From Eutypa lata (lineage: Eukaryota > Ascomycota > Sordariomycetes > Xylariales > Diatrypaceae), in NCBI GenBank assembly GCA_022661535.1, contig JAKULF010000005.1:1178001-1242000 (forward strand): DNA of 64,000 nucleotides, read 5' to 3'. Numbering within the stretch: position 1 is the stretch's first letter; every line of letters begins with the position of its first letter. The notes beneath the pieces were generated by a model. The model ran no database searches and was not told where the DNA came from. It saw nothing but the letters and a program-made list of their open reading frames with translations. A program made the translations under genes and the position numbers. Positions 20,283 through 31,476 of this stretch are shown here, piece after piece.

Positions 20283-20943
20283 ATGGTTAAGACTTCCGTT
20301 CTCAACGATGCCCTCAACGCCATCAACAATGCCGAGAAGGCCGGCAAGCGACAGGTCCTGATCCGACCTAGCTCTAAGGTCATCGTCAAGTTCCTCAGCG
20401 TCATGCAGAAGCATGGTATGTGATGCAACACTCTCCTTCCTACTACTGCTACCTTGGGCCCTAGCCTAGCTGTATCATTCCTTCGCTTCGAAACTATAAC
20501 ATTCGGCATGATAACTGGATAATGACCTCAATCATACCCTACGGTCAAAGTCTTTTAAGTTGCCGATATATCGACGGACTTTTGTTTCGAGCGAAGGAAT
20601 CTTACACGTGGTTCTGATATCCACCATGAAGTCTTTACGTTTAATCTTTCGCTACATTCAAACTAACCGAGCATCGTCTCTAGGCTACATTGGTGAATTC
20701 GAGGAGGTTGACGACCACCGATCCGGCAAGATCGTTGTCCAGCTCAACGGCCGCCTGAACAAGACCGGTGTCATCTCTCCCCGCTACAACGTCCGTCTCT
20801 CCGATCTCGAGAAGTGGGTTGTCAAGCTGCTGCCGTCTCGTCAGTTCGGCTACGTCGTTCTGACCACCTCTGCCGGTATTATGGACCACGAGGAGGCCCG
20901 ACGGAAGCACGTTGCTGGCAAGATCATTGGTTTCTTCTACTAG
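20283..20943 (+). CDS. RPS22: 40S ribosomal protein S22/S15a (uS8)
   Basis: Two coding exons (20283-20415, 20684-20943) encode 130 aa, exactly the family length. It begins [19 protein letters not shown], contains [20 protein letters not shown] across the junction, and ends in [18 protein letters not shown]. uS8 binds the central domain of 18S rRNA in the small subunit. The coding intron is long for this window (268 bp) and contains a strong inverted repeat (20477-20600). A second intron in the 5' leader is likely. The gene is divergent from RPS12. Confidence 0.97.
20477..20600 (+). repeat. long inverted repeat inside the RPS22 coding intron
   Basis: Arms at 20477-20494 (ATTCCTTCGCTTCGAAAC) and 20584-20600 (GTTTCGAGCGAAGGAAT) are reverse complements except for a one-base bulge, separated by 89 nt. 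An inner pair, AAAGTC / GACTTT, lies within the loop. The RNA would form an extended hairpin. The coding intron of yeast RPS22B carries an RNase III (Rnt1) cleavage stem; a similar decay or regulatory role is possible. Confidence 0.65.
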
Positions 20944-22275
20944 ACGAAAGTCGGTGTAGGCAATGAAGGAAAAACAAAAAAGGGGTGGTTATGACTGGGA
21001 AAAGGCATTCTCGGCGTTGGGGAAATGGATACTGGCCAAGCATTTTGCTTGATACTCTTTGAGACCCAATATATCACAACATCAGCTATTGACGAAGTGC
21101 CATTTTAACCCTAGTCCTGAATTTAATCAGCGTGTATATGCTGTGTCACCTAATCCTTCTCTGAGAGCTTAACGTTGTAGTATTTGTGAGATGTTACACG
21201 GGAAATTGTGCCTGGCCGAGCCTCCAGTGGTTTATGGGTGTACTTGTGGCATGTGCTATTCAACTTTGTTCCTAAGGTTCAATTCTAGTCTGTAAACCTT
21301 AATATCGTCTAACTTACGGGCATGAACCGCATTTGAGGCCTCTACTATGTAATATGACATTTGTCTATTCTGTGTATTCCATTAGCATCCGATTTTCCGG
21401 CTTGATACCATCAAAATGTGCCGTAGTTGCCGTCTGGCCACCTACCTAAGCTATATTCAATTCCTCGACTCTACGAACCACGATGTGCGTGTCTAGTATC
21501 CGTAGCGAATTGGGGGTCGCGATAACAATATATGGTCCCGAAGTGGGAACTCGGCAGGGATAGAACCCGCCTGCAGGGGAGTCTATTTCCTTAGCTGGAA
21601 CCCCCCCCCCCCCCCCTGACGCGGCAAACCCCCCATTTATTTCTGATCCAAAATCAAGCTTGGCTGGCTGTTTTGACTTGTGAAAATACCCCCAAAGATT
21701 CACTTACGTACATACTTCGTACTAGAGAAGAGATTTGCTACGATCGCTACCTACGACACGGACATCAACAGGGGAAAGAAAGAAATATTTTTATTCGAGG
21801 GGAGTAAGAAAAGAAAAAGAGGGAAGGTCATCCCTATACGTATAGGGGTTATATTATCTATTGGTTGTTTACTTGAGACAAAAGAAGGTGTCACACAGCG
21901 CAGCAGCACCAGTAACAACAAAAACAACAGCAACCGCACGACGACAACGACAACGACGACGACAACAACCGGCAGCGCCCCTCCAGATGGAAGGATCCTA
22001 ATGTTGCGCCCATTGATCCTGTCGCCCCGATTGCATCTCATCCTCATCTGATGCTTGAAAAAGATTTTGGTGTAACTTTTTTTGGATAGGAAGATATACA
22101 AGAAAAAAGAAAGGGGGAAAAAGGAAAAAAAAGAACAAACACTGAGGAGCCGTTACCAAACCCCCCCACTTTCGACGGGTAGGTTGGTTGGGAAGTTTTG
22201 CGTTTGGAAGTTCAAATTTTTTATTATTATTAAAACATACATTAAGCCAACCAGCAGAGCCGGGCCAGGCAGGCT
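20944..22275. other. intergenic; homopolymer C tract and microsatellites
   Basis: Holds the 3' region of RPS22 and the promoter of the GT90 gene. It contains an 18-base run of C (21601-21618), a CAACGACGACGACAAC-type trinucleotide stretch (about 21900-21975) and an A/G-rich leader (22085-22140). No gene supported. Confidence 0.5.
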
Positions 22276-24320
22276 ATGGGAGTGAGGATGCGGCCGCGCC
22301 AGCTCCTCGCCATGGGCGGTATCGTCTTCCTCGTCTTGTGCGCCGTCACGCTACTGAAGCTCTCGCCGACGGGCACGAACCTCGCGGATTTCCGAAACTC
22401 GGGCTACGGCGGCAGTAGTAATATTAATAACAAAAATGGTGGTAGCAGTGGTAGTAGTAGTGGCGACCCGAACAGAGAGAAAGGAGCCCCACCACCACCC
22501 CCCTTCGAGCCCTTCAACCCGTCCCCGAAGCCCGCGCCCCCGGGGTCCCACCCCATCTGGCACCTGATCACGGACGCGGAGCGCGAGCTCGAGGCCGTCA
22601 AGGGCCGGCAGTCGCGGACGCTCGACGAGGCCGTGGCCGAGTACCGGCGGCGGCACCTGGGGCTGAACCCGCCGCCCAACTTCGACAAGTGGTACGAGTT
22701 CGCGCGCGCCAAGGGCGTGCAGCTCATCGACGAGTTCGACACGGTGATGGAGTCGCTGGCGCCGTTCTGGGGGCTCGAGCCGGCCACGGTCCGCGCGCGC
22801 GCCAAGGAGGCCCTGGGGTTCCCCGACAACGCCCTCCTGGGCGTGCAGATCCGCGGCGGCCGGATCACCCACCTCGACGGCGGCGGCGAGTGGCAGCAGC
22901 AGGCCACCGCCGGCATGATGGGCAAGTTCCTCAGCTGGCTGCCCGACATGGACCTCTGCTTCAACCTGCACGACGAGCCGCGCGTCGTCGTGCCCCACGA
23001 CGACCTGTCGCGGCTGGTGAAGCGCGCCCGCGAGGTCAACATGGCGGCCGCGGCCAGCTACGCCGCCGACGGGGCGAAGCCCCCGAGCAACGCGTTCTCG
23101 AGGGCGCCCGACCTGAACGACGGCTCCCGCTTCGACGAGACCAAGCTGACGCGGTTCAACGTGTTCGCGCACCAGCCGACGTGGACGCACTCGCGGCTCT
23201 CGTGCCCGCCGGAGAGCCCCGCGCGCGCGCTCGAGGAGTCCGAGCGCCGGGACGACGTGTCGAAGTACGGGCTCGGCGAGCTGGGGTTCGTCTACAACGT
23301 GACGGCGCTGTCGGACGTGTGCAACTCGCCCTCGCTGTCGTCGACGTTCGGGTTCTTCGACCGGCCCAACGCCTACAACCTCGTGCTCGACCTGTTCCCC
23401 ATCTTCTCGCAGTCCAAGATCTCCTCGTACTCGGACATCCTGTACCCGTCCCCCTGGTACTGGTACGAGAAGGTCAGCTACGACGAGAAGAAGGACCGCG
23501 CCTGGGCCCAGAAGGACGACGCCCTCTACTGGCGGGGGTCGACCACGGGGGGGTTCAGCCGCGCGGGCGGGTGGCGGCGCCAGCACCGGCAGCGGTTCGT
23601 GCAGAAGATGAACGCCGTCGACAACGCGACGATCCTGGTGAACGTGGGGTCGGGGTCGGAGGAGCAGTGGGAGCCGCGGTCGGTGCCGCGGGGCGACTAC
23701 CGCGACCTGGTGGACGTGTACTTCTCGGGGGTGGGGCAGTGCGACCCGGGGGACTGCGCGGCGCAGTCGGAGTTCTTCGAGGTCAAGGGCCACGCGGAGC
23801 AGCAGGACGCCTGGCAGTACAAGTACCTGCTGGACCTGGACGGGAACGCGTTCAGCGGGCGGTTCTACGCCTTCCTGCGCAGCCGGAGCCTCGTCTACAA
23901 GCTCGCCCTCTTCCGCGAGTGGCACCGCGAGTGGCTGCGCCCCTGGGCCCACTACATCCCCCTGAGCCTGCAGGGCGACGACTGGCTCGAGTCCGTCCGC
24001 TTCTTCCAGAGCGAGGGGAGCCTCGGCCGCAAGGAGGCCGAGCGCCTCGCGAACCAGCAGCGCGATTGGGCCGACAAGGTCCTGAGGCACGAGGATATGG
24101 AGGTTTGGTTCTTTAGGTTGCTCTTAGAGTATGTGTTTTCTTTCTTTCTTTCTTTCTTGTGTTACTACTTCTTATTTTGCTTGTGCGATCTTGCTGCTGA
24201 CACATAGTGTGACAAAATAGATACGGCCGAGTCATCGATGACGACCGCCACATTATTGGATACTCGCCCGCATCCGCTAAGTCGGAGCCTGCGAAGGCCC
24301 CTGTGGAGGGGGCGTCATGA
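22276..24320 (+). CDS. GT90 (CAP10-type) glycosyltransferase, type II membrane protein
   Basis: Two exons (22276-24128, 24221-24320) encode 650 aa. A short basic cytosolic N-terminus and one signal anchor (LLAMGGIVFLVLCAVTLL, about 10-27) precede a Gly/Ser/Pro-rich stem and a large lumenal domain. The C-terminal part has the CAP10 pattern: YWRGSTTGG (about 417-425), DAWQYKYLLDLDGNAFSGRF (about 511-530), and a closing FFRLLLEYGRVIDDDR restored by splicing (GA|GTATGT ... AATAG|A). GT90 proteins transfer xylose or related sugars to glycans in the Golgi. The intron carries a (TTTC)n stretch. The coding region is extremely GC-rich with G/C at nearly all third positions, unlike its flanks, which creates long meaningless frames on both strands. 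Confidence 0.9.
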
Positions 24321-25311
24321 ACGAAAGAAAGAAGAAGATAAGAACTAAATTAAAATATACGACGATTGTATAATTGATCATATATCCCCCCGCACCAGTC
24401 GGGCTAGGCGTATGGAGCGGATGTTATGTACAAACAAGATGGTTGGCATTTGTGTGGAGTTTTTTCTTCCCTCCTTTTGGATATAGGGGTGTTTATTTAT
24501 TCATACATATAATCTCTTTTTGGATATGCGACCTGGGTAGATGGTTGACGAGGGAGAGTTATCTGCTTAAACATATTACCACCATTTATTTTTATTTTTA
24601 AGATCTAGGAAAGAAGAAAGCTTGGGTTGGTCCGGTTATGTTTGTCCCTGTCTATATACATATATAGTCTCAACTAGTCGTTGGTGACTTGGCGTGGACA
24701 TATGAGGCATACTGTATACGTATGATATTGAATATTGGATATTGGATATTGGATATATCTAGGTAGCTAACTAGGATACATGTATGGAAGGATATAATGA
24801 TGGGATGTAGATATGTCTGATATACTTACTGGCTTACAGTACCTACCTACTCATTTGATGCTTGACCATTTTATTTACAATGTGCACTATTGCGTACCAC
24901 ATCGGATCTGAAGCGATTTACCAGTCACAGGTGTCCGATGTGCTTGGCATATTGTACTATGTAAGTACTTCTTATGTAGGCACAAAAAAAGCTTACATAA
25001 GCTCTCATGTGCTATGTACGATGTACTCTTAGTAGGCCTTCATCTAACTAGCGTCCCACTTTAATTTAGCTAAAGATGGGCAATTGGAATGTGCCATCAG
25101 GCTGAATGGAAGCCTTGTTTGTTTATTACTTTCCAACTCTCTTGTTTCCTTGTCTTCCTCATCACCAACAATAATGGAACGGTGATTTCATTCTGTTACA
25201 CCACTCCCATATTGTGATCGATTGGGATTGCGGCAGTCCCGACTTTCACTCCGATCGCGATCCGAGTTCGAGTTAGATAGATCTAATTAATCCTTCCTCC
25301 CCGAGTCCGCC
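24321..25311. other. intergenic, no gene seen
   Basis: 3' region of GT90 and promoter of the Swd2 gene. A TATTGGATATTGGATATTGGATAT direct-repeat stretch occurs near 24732-24756. No gene supported. Confidence 0.5.
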
Positions 25312-26861
25312 ATGGCGTCGACGCCAATGGATGTCGACCTCCCCGATTCCTCCCCCGCGAACGCGAACGGCGGCGGACCCGCTACATCCCTGAATATCAC
25401 GCGCACGCTGGGCAGTAGCATTCCCAGCACCACGGCCATATCAGATGTCATTTCCCAGTTTAGACCTACAAAGGTATTCCACCGCGGATCCTTGGGCGGC
25501 AAGAAGCGGCTGCGTGCCGGTGATCCCCACTACAAGAAAGCTGTTATCAAGGCCGCCTCTGTTTCTTCCAAGTCTAAGCCGAAAAACCTGCGCGATTCTC
25601 TTCCACGCTCTGGCGCACGCGCAGCAAGCGCTGTAGCGCTAGCGCGTAAAGTCGCAACCTCACTCTCGACCGCCGTCGCAAGCGCATCGGCAGATGATGA
25701 GGAGGAGGACAGGGATCCCCTACTTCACAACCGCAGTCTTTCTGACTCCTCACAGCTTTTCAAGCGCGATGATCCCAAGGACGGCCGCCCGCAGCGGCAC
25801 GTTCTTAGTCTCGATTACGACGACCCGGGCGAACTGCTCATGACGTCCGAGAGCGACGAGACGATCCAGATCTACAAGGTGCGGGAGGGACAGCACGACA
25901 AGATGCTCCTCAGCAAGAAGTACGGGATCAAACTAGCGAAATTTACGCATGCGAGCTCGGCTATCATATATGCAAGCACGAAGCAGAACGGTTGGGATTC
26001 TCCAAAAAGCTCCTTTTGGAGTGGTATGTCTAATATGGGGAACTGAGCGCTAACCTTTGGGTTTCGACAGATGCGATACGATACCTAACGACACACGACA
26101 ACGCTTTCCTACGGTATTTCGAAGGTCACGAGGCGGGCGTCACATGCTTGGAAATGCACCCTGGCAACGACGATTTCATATCTTGTAGCAAGGACAACAC
26201 TGTACGCTTGTGGAATGCAGGGACGCGGAACGCATATGGCTTGCTCCATCTTAATACACCTTACCTTGCGGCATGGGATCCCAGCGGGCAGGTATTTGCT
26301 GTAGGATCACCTATTAGTGGCATGGTGCTGTTGTACGATCACCGAAATTTCGACAAGGCGCCGTTCGCGGAATTCGACATTGTGGAGGCCTGCCACAGGG
26401 TAGATCCCAACTACGTCATGCAGGGCTGGACCAAGCTGGAGTTTGCTAACGACGGACGCACGATATTGCTTGGAACGAAAGGCGGCGGCCACTTCCTTCT
26501 CGATTCTTTCGACGGTCACCTGAAATCGTACTTGCGGAAACCCGAAGGTGGCAGGACGAGCCGGTTAGCAGCAGGAGAGGAATACTCCGTGAACGGCGGC
26601 TCAGGCGGACCCAGCATCGAGGGCGGTGGCGATTGCTGCTTCACGGCCGACGGCAGATACGTGATCGGGGGGACGAAGAAAGGGATTGTCGTCTGGGACA
26701 CGTTAAGTCAGTCCGGAGAGAACAAGGTCCTCGACCCGGCCCACTCGGTCGATCCTCCATACGCGCAGGAGGCCGCCGTGGTTGCGTGGAACCCCCGGTT
26801 CAACTTCCTGACGACGGCAGACCAAGATGTCACGTTCTGGCTACCGGATCCAGAGGCCTAG
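25312..26861 (+). CDS. swd2: Swd2-like WD40 protein (COMPASS / cleavage-polyadenylation)
   Basis: Two exons: 25312-25990 (or 26023) and 26071-26861, giving 489 (or 500) aa. WD40 repeats are visible as VLSLDYDDPGELLMTSESDE, FEGHEAGVTCLEMHPGN, DDFISCSKDNTVRLWN, and a C-terminal AAVVAWNPRFNFLTTADQD. In yeasts Swd2 is a shared subunit of the Set1 H3K4 methylase complex and of the mRNA 3'-processing factor. An approximately 100-residue basic, Ser/Ala-rich insert (about 65-165) separates the N-terminal SQFRPTKVF from the first blade, where small Swd2 proteins have a short loop. Two donors are in frame: G|GTTGGG at 25991, giving the conserved KQNDAIRYL, and G|GTATGT at 26024, adding 11 residues. The conserved protein favours the first, the splice consensus the second. 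Confidence 0.85.
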
Positions 26862-27636
26862 GAGCCCTCGTCGTTTTTGGAACGGGATAGTTTTCGTTAT
26901 GGCGACAGCGATTGGTCGGCTAGCGGGCGGAAGCAGTCTTTGGCTCGTTTGGAGAATCTTGATTTTCGTGCGCAGACACCTCGAGATTCTTCTGCCTTTT
27001 GGGATCCGGCAAAAATACGCTGATGGTGGACGCAGAGAGGTGAAATTGTGGAAAGCGTGCGCGTGTGTATGCGTGTGTGTGTGAGAGGGAGAGAAAAGAA
27101 AAGATACAATGGAACAGAGGAGCTAAGATGGGAATGATACCCCCTTGTGCATTATTATTTCAGGTATGCATAGATTCGGCGTCTTTAAAAAAGGAATCGG
27201 CTGCATATCGCAACGGTACGGATTAGAAAGTAATATATATAAAGCAAATAAATGACTTTGTCACTTCAGATCAACGCATTGGTTTGATCATACGACAAAT
27301 TACTTCCACATATCCGCTCTCGTCTATTAGTTTTGTGGAAATTGGAATCGCATGAGGACGGGCGGGCGGGCATCTACAAGCTCCCAGCAGCTATCTACCT
27401 CTACTTAGCTACCTCCTAGGTAGGCATCTTTATCTCGAGTCAAAAAGAGCTTATAAGCTGCCCCGCATTCATACTTGTATAGAGTGCATACTCACCCACT
27501 GCCCCTCCATCAGGTATGGCGAGGAGAGGAGAGGGAGGCTATAAGGAAAAAAGGGGAAGCCCTCGAATCAAAAAGAAAAGAAAAGTGAAGGAAGGAAAGT
27601 ATATAGGACAACCAACAACAAAAAGTATATGTAGAA
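26862..27636. other. intergenic, microsatellite
   Basis: 3' region of Swd2 with a GT-rich stretch (GCGTGTGTATGCGTGTGTGTG, about 27060-27082) and AG-rich runs near 27525-27600. A T5 Pol III terminator for the adjacent tRNA lies at 27620-27624 (minus strand). No gene supported. Confidence 0.5.
27620..27624 (-). terminator. Pol III terminator of tRNA-Phe
   Basis: A TTTTT run on the minus strand 12 bases after the tRNA-Phe discriminator base. Confidence 0.7.
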
Positions 27637-27732
27637 TGCGGTGAGTGCGGATCGAACGCACGACCTTCAGATTTATAATAGAACTGAAGTACTCTCTTCA
27701 GTCTGACGTTCTCCCAACTGAACTATCCCCGC
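27637..27732 (-). tRNA. tRNA-Phe(GAA) with a 23-nt intron
   Basis: The cloverleaf can be drawn in full: acceptor GCGGGGA / TCACCGC (one G-A mismatch), D-arm GTTC..GAAC, anticodon arm CAGACTGAAG..TCTG with GAA at 34-36, T-arm GTGCG-TTCGATC-CGCAC, and discriminator A. A 23-nt intron (AGAGTACTTCAG.. to ..TATAA) sits at the standard 37/38 position; its CTTCAG can pair with CTGAAG of the anticodon region, as expected for pre-tRNA splicing. Confidence 0.95.
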
Positions 27733-28480
27733 TTAATTGATTGGTTATTGTTGTTTTCTCTTAAAAGTTCTTTTATTCACATCACACGGCCTTGGTAAGC
27801 GAAGTGAAGGCTAGGTACCTCTAGAACCTACCTAGGTATTGTAGTACGCAAAAGACGGGCCGAGGAATATGAATCTCAGTCAGCTGCCAAGTGGGACTTG
27901 AAACGGCTGGGTTTAGGATCAAGAGTTCAATGTAAATTGTCAAAGTGCTATCCTCTAGTTAATTATTACTGATAAGATAAGGTATGTAGAGCCAAAGTGG
28001 ACGTCATTTTTCTCTAGGAAATCGAAAGGCCAAAATTTCCCATTCCTTAATCCTATTCGATCAGACCTCCCTCACCCCCACTTCCAACCACAGTCCACTC
28101 ATATACCCACAGCGTATAACTTAGTTACATTTTAGGTATATCTATTTGACCTCCAGGTAACTAGCTACCAATATTGGTACGATAAATCACTACAGAACGC
28201 CCTCAAACCTGCTTAATATTCGTAGCAGGAGTTCGAGTATAGTTACTTATGCATATATGAATACCTAGTCGCCAGATACTCGGAACCGCGAACTTCCTTG
28301 ACAGAGCGGCGACCTAGGTAGCCAGACAGCTAAGACACTGCTTGTCGCTATCAGGCTGCCCAAACGCCGAAATCGAAAGCACCTCAACTTACGTACGATC
28401 TTACACAGGGGGGCGAGGGACAGCCAACTACCTGCCGAGGTATCTACCTACATACCTACTATCAGCATCATATATACACA
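27733..28480. other. intergenic, no gene seen
   Basis: Separates tRNA-Phe and the SRP9/21 gene, which are divergent. Many CCTACCTAGGTA-type words. No gene supported. Confidence 0.5.
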
Positions 28481-29147
28481 ATGCCTTACTACGCGACAAG
28501 CCAGGAGTGGCTACGTCAGTCGTCACTACTCCTCGAGGCGCGGCCAACTACCGTATGTGTCCTTTTCCCCCCTCCCTTTCTCCCCTTCTTTCTCCCCTTC
28601 TTCCCTCACTAAGTACCTTACCCACGCACCTAACCCAACCTAACCTATCACTAAATAAAAAAAACAGACCCGCATAACCACCAAATACTCCATAACGAAA
28701 CCGAAACCACGGAAGACCAAGAAGTCACCAGAAGGAGAAGGAGAAGGAGAAGCGCAATCCACCACCACCGCCGCCACAGAAGCAGTTGCAACGAGTACAA
28801 AACCGCCCCGCGGCGCCCTGACCCTGAAGACGTACGACCCGGTCTCGGGCGCGACGCTCAAGTACCGCACGACGAAGGCGGCCGAGGTGTCGCGGCTGAT
28901 CCTGAGCCTGGGGAAGCTGGGGAACAAGATGGCGGGCTTGCCTGGTGGTCCTGCTGATGATGAGGTCATGGCTGATGTGGTGGAGAGGACGGGAACGCCT
29001 GTCGTTGCGGAGAAGGAGAAGGAGAAGGAGAAGGAGGTCCCGAGACAGGCGGCGCAGCAGCAGCAGCAACAACAAGGTGGTGCAAGTGGTGGTGGTGGTG
29101 GTGGTGGTGGCGGTGGGAAGGGGAAGAAGAAGCGTGGGAAGAAATGA
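28481..29147 (+). CDS. signal recognition particle SRP9/SRP21 subunit
   Basis: Two exons (28481-28552, 28668-29147), 183 aa. It begins MPYYATSQEWLRQSSLLLEA, continues after the intron with TTRITTKYSI, and has LTLKTYDPVSGATLKYRTTK and AAEVSRLILSLGKLG, the SRP9-21 domain that binds the Alu part of SRP RNA and helps pause translation. The C-terminus is a low-complexity extension: KEKEKEKE, poly-Gln, then a run of ten or more Gly from GGT repeats and a basic KGKKKRGKK end. The fungal protein is longer than animal SRP9, as in yeast SRP21. The 115-bp intron has a poly-A stretch just before the CAG acceptor. Confidence 0.88.
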
Positions 29148-30031
29148 GGTGGTGGTGGTGTGGATGAGATGACGAAAAATATATCGATGAAAGAGGACTA
29201 GATTGATGGTGCTCTAGAGTTGGAAAGGGATAAAACAGGCATGCGAGATCAATAGCCTATGTTGCTAGGATGGAAATGTTGCGTATTTGCACAATATATA
29301 CCAGGAGCTCATATCCTTGCATAAGCAGACAGGCGGGTACTGAAGTCAAATCAACACATGCAAATGATGATCGTCAGTTGAGCATCCGAGATCCTGCAGA
29401 TTCACCCCAAGAGGCCAGTTATACTCCTTGAAGATACTGATGATCCAACATGCAATCTTTGCCCTCCCCTACAACATATATATAGGACGACTGTTAAGCA
29501 ATTCACATGGGAGAACACCAAAGGTTATTTCATAATCATCTCTTAAATTATCAACCCACGGAGTTTACTGTGGCAACCACCCATTTCATGCATCCGTCCC
29601 TTCATATCATGTTTCCTTCCACCTAGTTTCAGTTCCCAGTAATCATTCGTTTCGCCTTCCTCTCAGCATGCATGAGCACTGGATAGTTATCCCGCCCCCC
29701 TCCTGGTACCGTAAACGCCGTTTTTACCAATGACACGTGCGATGTATACAACAAATACACCCAGCACAACAATTATGTGATAACTGAGTAAAAGAAAAGG
29801 GAAAAACAAAGCCAAAAAGAGCAACGAGGCCGTCATGATAGGCCAAGCCGCCCAAGGACCAAATGAGGTGCTGCTCACCTCCATCCTCCTGTCTATAGCG
29901 AAAGCTAATAGAAGAGAGGAGTTTAATATACATAGGTTGGTCTAGTGTGGTGTGAAGGATAGAGGGTATCGAAAGCAGCAGCGCCATGCAGAGAAAACAA
30001 ACACCATCATACGATGAGGGGGGCTCCTAAT
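29148..30031. other. convergent intergenic region, no gene seen
   Basis: Lies between the converging SRP9/21 and R2 genes. AT-rich; short minus-strand frames at 29687-29987 are not convincing. Confidence 0.5.
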
Positions 30032-31476
30032 CTAGAAGTCATCATCGAAAGAGAAGTCGCCGCCGTTCTCGTTCTGAGGCTCGGGCGACGCGGTGGGGTC
30101 GCTGGCGACGTTCTTCTTGGTGCTGTTCATGACACCGGCCTTCTGGTACTCGCCGACGCGCTTCTCGAAGAAGTTGGTCTTGCCGCCGAGCGAGATGTTC
30201 TCCATGAAGTCGAAGGGGTTGGTGGAGCGGTAGTACTTGTCGTTGCCGAGGGCGAGCAGCAGGCGGTCAGCGACGAATTCGATGTACTGCTTCATCAGGT
30301 TGGCGTTCATGCCGAGCAGGCCGCAGGGGAGGGCCTCCGTCAGGAACTCCTGCTCGATCTGTACCGCGTCGATGATGATGTCCTGGATCAGCTGCTTGCT
30401 GGGGCGGTTCTTCAGGTGGGAGAACAGCAGGCACGCGAAGTCCGTGTGCAGGCCCTCGTCGCGCGAGATGAGCTCGTTGGAGAAGGTCAGGCCCGGCATC
30501 AGGCCGCGCTTCTTGAGCCAGAAGATGGAGGCGAAGGCTCCGCTGAAGAAGATACCCTCGACGGCGGCGAAGGCAATCAGACGCTGGGCGAAGGTAGACT
30601 GCTTGTCGTTGATCCAGCGTAGGGCCCAGTCGGCCTTCTTTCGGATGGCAGGGACTAAAAGGGCTAGGTTAGTATGGACGTTATAGTTGTCACATGGGAT
30701 GAATACTCACTGGTGTCAATAGCATTGAAGAGGTGAGTCCTCTGAGTAGGCTCCTTGATGTAGGTATCAATGAGCAGCGAGTAGGTCTCGGAGTGGATGT
30801 TCTCCATCATGATCTGGAAACCATAGAAGCATCGTGCCTCGGGGATCTGCACCTCGCCGCTGAATCGCTCGACCAGGTTCTCGTTGACGATACCGTCAGA
30901 AGCGGCGAAGAAAGCAAGGATATGAGAGATGAAGAACTTCTCATCGTCGTTGACCCTGTTGTTCCAGTCGTGGAGATCCTTAGACAGGTCGATCTCCTCC
31001 GCTGTCCAGAAAGAGGCCTCGGCCTTCTTGTACATTTGCCAGATCTATTACAACTTTGTTAGTCCTAAGTCTCGTCGGAATCCACTTTACGCGTCTAGGC
31101 GCGTCAACTCACCTCGTGGTACTTGATGGGGAACAAGACGAATCTGTGCGGGTTCTCCTGCAGGAGGGGCTCGTCGGCCTCCTCAGACTTTATGGTGGGT
31201 GCAACTGCCTTTGACTCTGTGGGCTTCTCTGTGGGCTTCTGGGATTCAATCTCGTTGGCGAGAGTGTCGACGTCGGCGTCGAAAGGCGCGTTCTCCTTGC
31301 CGGCATTGAAGTCCAGCTTCTTGACAGGAGACTCCATCTTGAATGCTTCGATGCCAGAAGCAACCTGTATTGGAAAAGACGCGTTAATAATTCCCACTAT
31401 ACGCGTTACGTGACACAAGGGAGGAGAGGCAAACGACGTCACGTACCTTCTTGGAGGGGGTGATCTCAGTGGCCAT
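30032..31476 (-). CDS. ribonucleotide reductase small subunit (R2)
   Basis: Four exons (31476-31447, 31364-31113, 31044-30711, 30654-30032) encode 412 aa. R2 holds the di-iron/tyrosyl radical used to reduce ribonucleotides. Seen here: [14 protein letters not shown] with the iron-ligand Glu and His and the radical Tyr four residues after the His, the [15 protein letters not shown] ligand block, and the C-terminal tail FSFDDDF that docks on the large subunit. The N-terminus is a flexible region with the KKLDF..KENAP segment seen in eukaryotic R2. All introns are GT-AG. MluI cell-cycle boxes (ACGCGT) occur twice in intron 1, once in intron 2 and once upstream, which fits S-phase control by an MBF-type factor. 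Order and lengths match the family throughout. Confidence 0.96.
31089..31094. promoter_or_regulatory. MCB box in R2 intron 2
   Basis: ACGCGT in TTTACGCGTCTAGG inside intron 31045-31112, followed at once by a GGCGCGTC word. Confidence 0.4.
31379..31406. promoter_or_regulatory. two MCB boxes in R2 intron 1
   Basis: ACGCGT at 31379-31384 and again at 31401-31406, 22 bp apart (two helical turns), within the 82-bp intron 31365-31446, about 75-100 bp downstream of the ATG. Confidence 0.5.

Noticed and set aside
21535..21600. tRNA-like T-arm on the minus strand (GGCGGG-TTCTATC-CCTGCC)
   Set aside because: The T-arm pairs, but no matching acceptor or anticodon stem can be drawn around it, and the discriminator-side sequence has no partner.
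22351..24090. Long minus-strand frame (579 codons) and a plus-strand frame of 475 codons within the GT90 gene
   Set aside because: Both arise from the extreme G/C bias at third positions of the real GT90 frame. Their translations are low-complexity Arg/Ala/Val/Pro strings without any domain.
30014..30622. 202-codon plus-strand frame over the R2 gene
   Set aside because: Exactly antisense to well-supported R2 exon sequence; its composition is that of a shadow frame.
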